In this document: in pieces, positions 62,537 to 64,000 of the stretch | Layout: the number at the start of each line of letters is the position of its first letter | Position numbering within the stretch: position 1 is the first letter of the stretch | NCBI RefSeq assembly: GCF_015244675.1 | Contig: NZ_JABCQO010000003.1 | Span: 186,001-250,000 of the forward strand | DNA from: Gluconobacter cerevisiae | Lineage (GTDB): Bacteria; Pseudomonadota; Alphaproteobacteria; Acetobacterales; Acetobacteraceae | Length of the DNA: 64,000 bases | Reading direction: 5' to 3' | Position numbers and translations under genes: made by a program | The notes under the pieces: generated by a model | What the model was told of the DNA's origin: nothing | Seen by the model: only the letters and a program-made list of their open reading frames with translations | The model's database searches: none

Positions 62537-64000
62537 ATGCTGACCCATCTCTCGATCCGCGATGTCGTTCTGATCGAAAAGCTCGATCTTGGTCTCGCTC
62601 CCGGTCTGACCGTCCTGACCGGGGAGACCGGAGCGGGTAAATCCATTCTGCTCGACAGTCTGGGGCTGGCCCTCGGAGAGCGTGCCAGCGGCGGTCTCGT
62701 ACGTTCAGGCGCCACGCAGGCCAGCGTATCGGCTATTTTCGAAGTCGACGCCCGTCACCCTGTTCTTGCTTTGCTCGATGAACACGGCATCGTCCGCGAA
62801 GATCCTTCGGACCCGATTGTCCTGCGACGCATCGTGACCCCGGATGCCCGCTCCCGTGCCTATGTCTGCGACCAGCCGGTCGGCGTCGGTCTCTTGCGCC
62901 GCGTGGGTGCCTATCTCGTGGAAATTCAGGGCCAGCACGAACAGATGGGACTCGCCGATCAGAGCACTCATCTCGATCTGCTGGACGCGTTCGGAATTGC
63001 CCCGCCGCTTCGGGAGAAAACGGCTAGCGCTTTCCGGCAATGGGCCGCAGCCCGTAATGCCCTCAAAGCCGCCCGTACCGACATGGAAGCCGCCGCCCGC
63101 GAAGAAGAATGGCTACGTCAGACAGTCGATGATCTGGAACGTCTGGCTCCACAGGAAGGCGAAGAAGATGCGCTGGCGGCCACGCGCGTCAGCCTCCAGC
63201 GTGATGAACGTCGCGGTGAAGCCGTTGCCGCGGCCCTGTCAGAACTGACCCCCCGTGACCGGCGCTCGTCTGCGCCTGCTGCCGCGCTGCGTGCAGCCAG
63301 CCGCGCGCTCGCAAGATTGCTGCCAGCCCCGACGGAAACGGAAACCCTTTCGGACAGCCATCAGACACAGGCACAGGACGCGCTCGACGCCCTCGGAAAA
63401 GCCGAAGAAGCCCTCGCCGAAGCGGAGATGCTCTTAAGTCGCCTTGCCGCAGATACGGAAGGCGATCCGCGTCTGCTGGAAGAAACGGAAGAGCGGCTGT
63501 TTGCGCTCCGGGCAGAGGCCCGCAAACACAATATTTCCGTGGCCGAACTGCCCGGCTTTCTCGTCGCCCTGAAAACACGGCTGAGCGCACTGGATTCCGG
63601 CAACGCCGAACTGGCCCGCCTTCAGACGGCCCTGACCGAGGCCCGTCTGGCTTACGAAGACGCTGCCCGCACCCTCTCTGCTGCCCGCCAGAAAGCAGCC
63701 GAAAAGCTTGAAAAAGCCGTCAGTACAGAACTGCGTCCCGTCAAACTGGAACGCGCACGCTTCATCGTCTCGCTTCTGCCTCTGGACCCCGATCACTGGA
63801 ACAGTCAGGGCATGGAACAGGCTTCGTTCCTGATCGCTGCCAACCCCGGCCAGTCTCCCGGACCGCTCGCCAAGGTGGCATCGGGTGGTGAACTGTCGCG
63901 CCTTATGCTGGCATTGAAAGTGGTGCTGGCGGAACGCTCCGACATCGGAACGCTGGTTTTCGATGAAGTCGATTCCGGCGTGGGCGGTGCCACTGCATCC
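62537..64000 (+). CDS. recN: DNA repair protein RecN, C-terminus cut by window edge
   Basis: SMC-like ATPase used in double-strand break repair. 488 codons are present and the remainder lies outside. The N-terminus MLTHLSIRDVVLIEKLDLGL leads to Walker A TGETGAGKSIL; then GERASGGLVRSGA and EIQGQHEQMGLAD. A long coiled-coil region with many Ala, Glu and Arg runs from about 170 to 410. The ABC signature part GGELSRLMLALKVVL and Walker B FDEVDSGVGG appear near the right edge. Intact up to the edge. Confidence 0.96.
   Translation, partial: MLTHLSIRDVVLIEKLDLGLAPGLTVLTGETGAGKSILLDSLGLALGERASGGLVRSGATQASVSAIFEVDARHPVLALLDEHGIVREDPSDPIVLRRIVTPDARSRAYVCDQPVGVGLLRRVGAYLVEIQGQHEQMGLADQSTHLDLLDAFGIAPPLREKTASAFRQWAAARNALKAARTDMEAAAREEEWLRQTVDDLERLAPQEGEEDALAATRVSLQRDERRGEAVAAALSELTPRDRRSSAPAAALRAASRALARLLPAPTETETLSDSHQTQAQDALDALGKAEEALAEAEMLLSRLAADTEGDPRLLEETEERLFALRAEARKHNISVAELPGFLVALKTRLSALDSGNAELARLQTALTEARLAYEDAARTLSAARQKAAEKLEKAVSTELRPVKLERARFIVSLLPLDPDHWNSQGMEQASFLIAANPGQSPGPLAKVASGGELSRLMLALKVVLAERSDIGTLVFDEVDSGVGGATAS

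Overview
This window looks like the chromosome of an acetic acid bacterium, most likely Gluconobacter or a close relative in the Acetobacteraceae. The assignment is inferred. It rests on the G+C-rich coding style, on alphaproteobacterial markers (a MucR-type regulator, a GapR/DUF2312 protein, IHF subunits in alphaproteobacterial neighbourhoods) and on the order plsX-fabH-ihfA-merR. No species-level marker such as 16S rRNA is present. Both ends cut genes: fusA at the left (C-terminus missing) and recN at the right (C-terminus missing).

Layout. Bases 1-6.8 kb: fusA and rpmB, an ATM1-type ABC exporter, a DUF4743/Nudix hydrolase, a DUF3574 lipoprotein and an AI-2E-family permease. 6.8-12 kb: tRNA-Pro(GGG), then the minus-strand lipid/ribosome cluster yceD-rpmF-plsX-fabH-ihfA-merR, with bamE divergent from it. 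12-15.6 kb: the overlapping def-marR-response regulator-histidine kinase operon, then rpsU with a clear terminator. 15.6-22.7 kb: an S9 peptidase, motA, motB, two membrane glycosyltransferases and an Lrp regulator. 22.8-30.8 kb: trxB, a LysR regulator, ihfB-sppA, mucR, a DUF4130-like/UdgX uracil-DNA-binding protein and a FUSC-family efflux protein. 30.8-33.1 kb: an AT-rich patch with a secreted glutaminase and about 0.9 kb without a recognisable gene, ending at tRNA-Ser(CGA). 33.3-36.3 kb: rplU-rpmA-obgE-proB. 36.3-41 kb: a small membrane protein, gapR, zwf, a TTG-start membrane protein, an HSL-type esterase and rnpB (RNase P RNA).

From 41.2 kb to the right edge is an essentially complete division and cell wall (dcw) cluster: mraZ-rsmH-ftsL-ftsI-murE-murF-mraY-murD-ftsW-murG-murC-murB-ddl-ftsQ-ftsA-ftsZ-lpxC-bamD-recN. 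Most neighbours overlap by 1-4 bases or sit within 30 bases, so one long transcript is likely. It starts at a promoter whose spacer carries three 10-bp-phased TCCCA boxes, the pattern expected of an MraZ operator. Together these genes take peptidoglycan synthesis from UDP-MurNAc to lipid II and polymerisation, and build the divisome.

Most of the window is well-conserved housekeeping DNA. The less ordinary parts are the UdgX fusion protein, the AT-rich glutaminase patch beside tRNA-Ser, an 18-copy in-frame hexanucleotide repeat in the MerR gene, an unusually long FtsL tail, the reversed motB-motA order, and several hairpins without assigned function. I found no CRISPR array, intact insertion sequence, prophage or clearly new multi-gene system.
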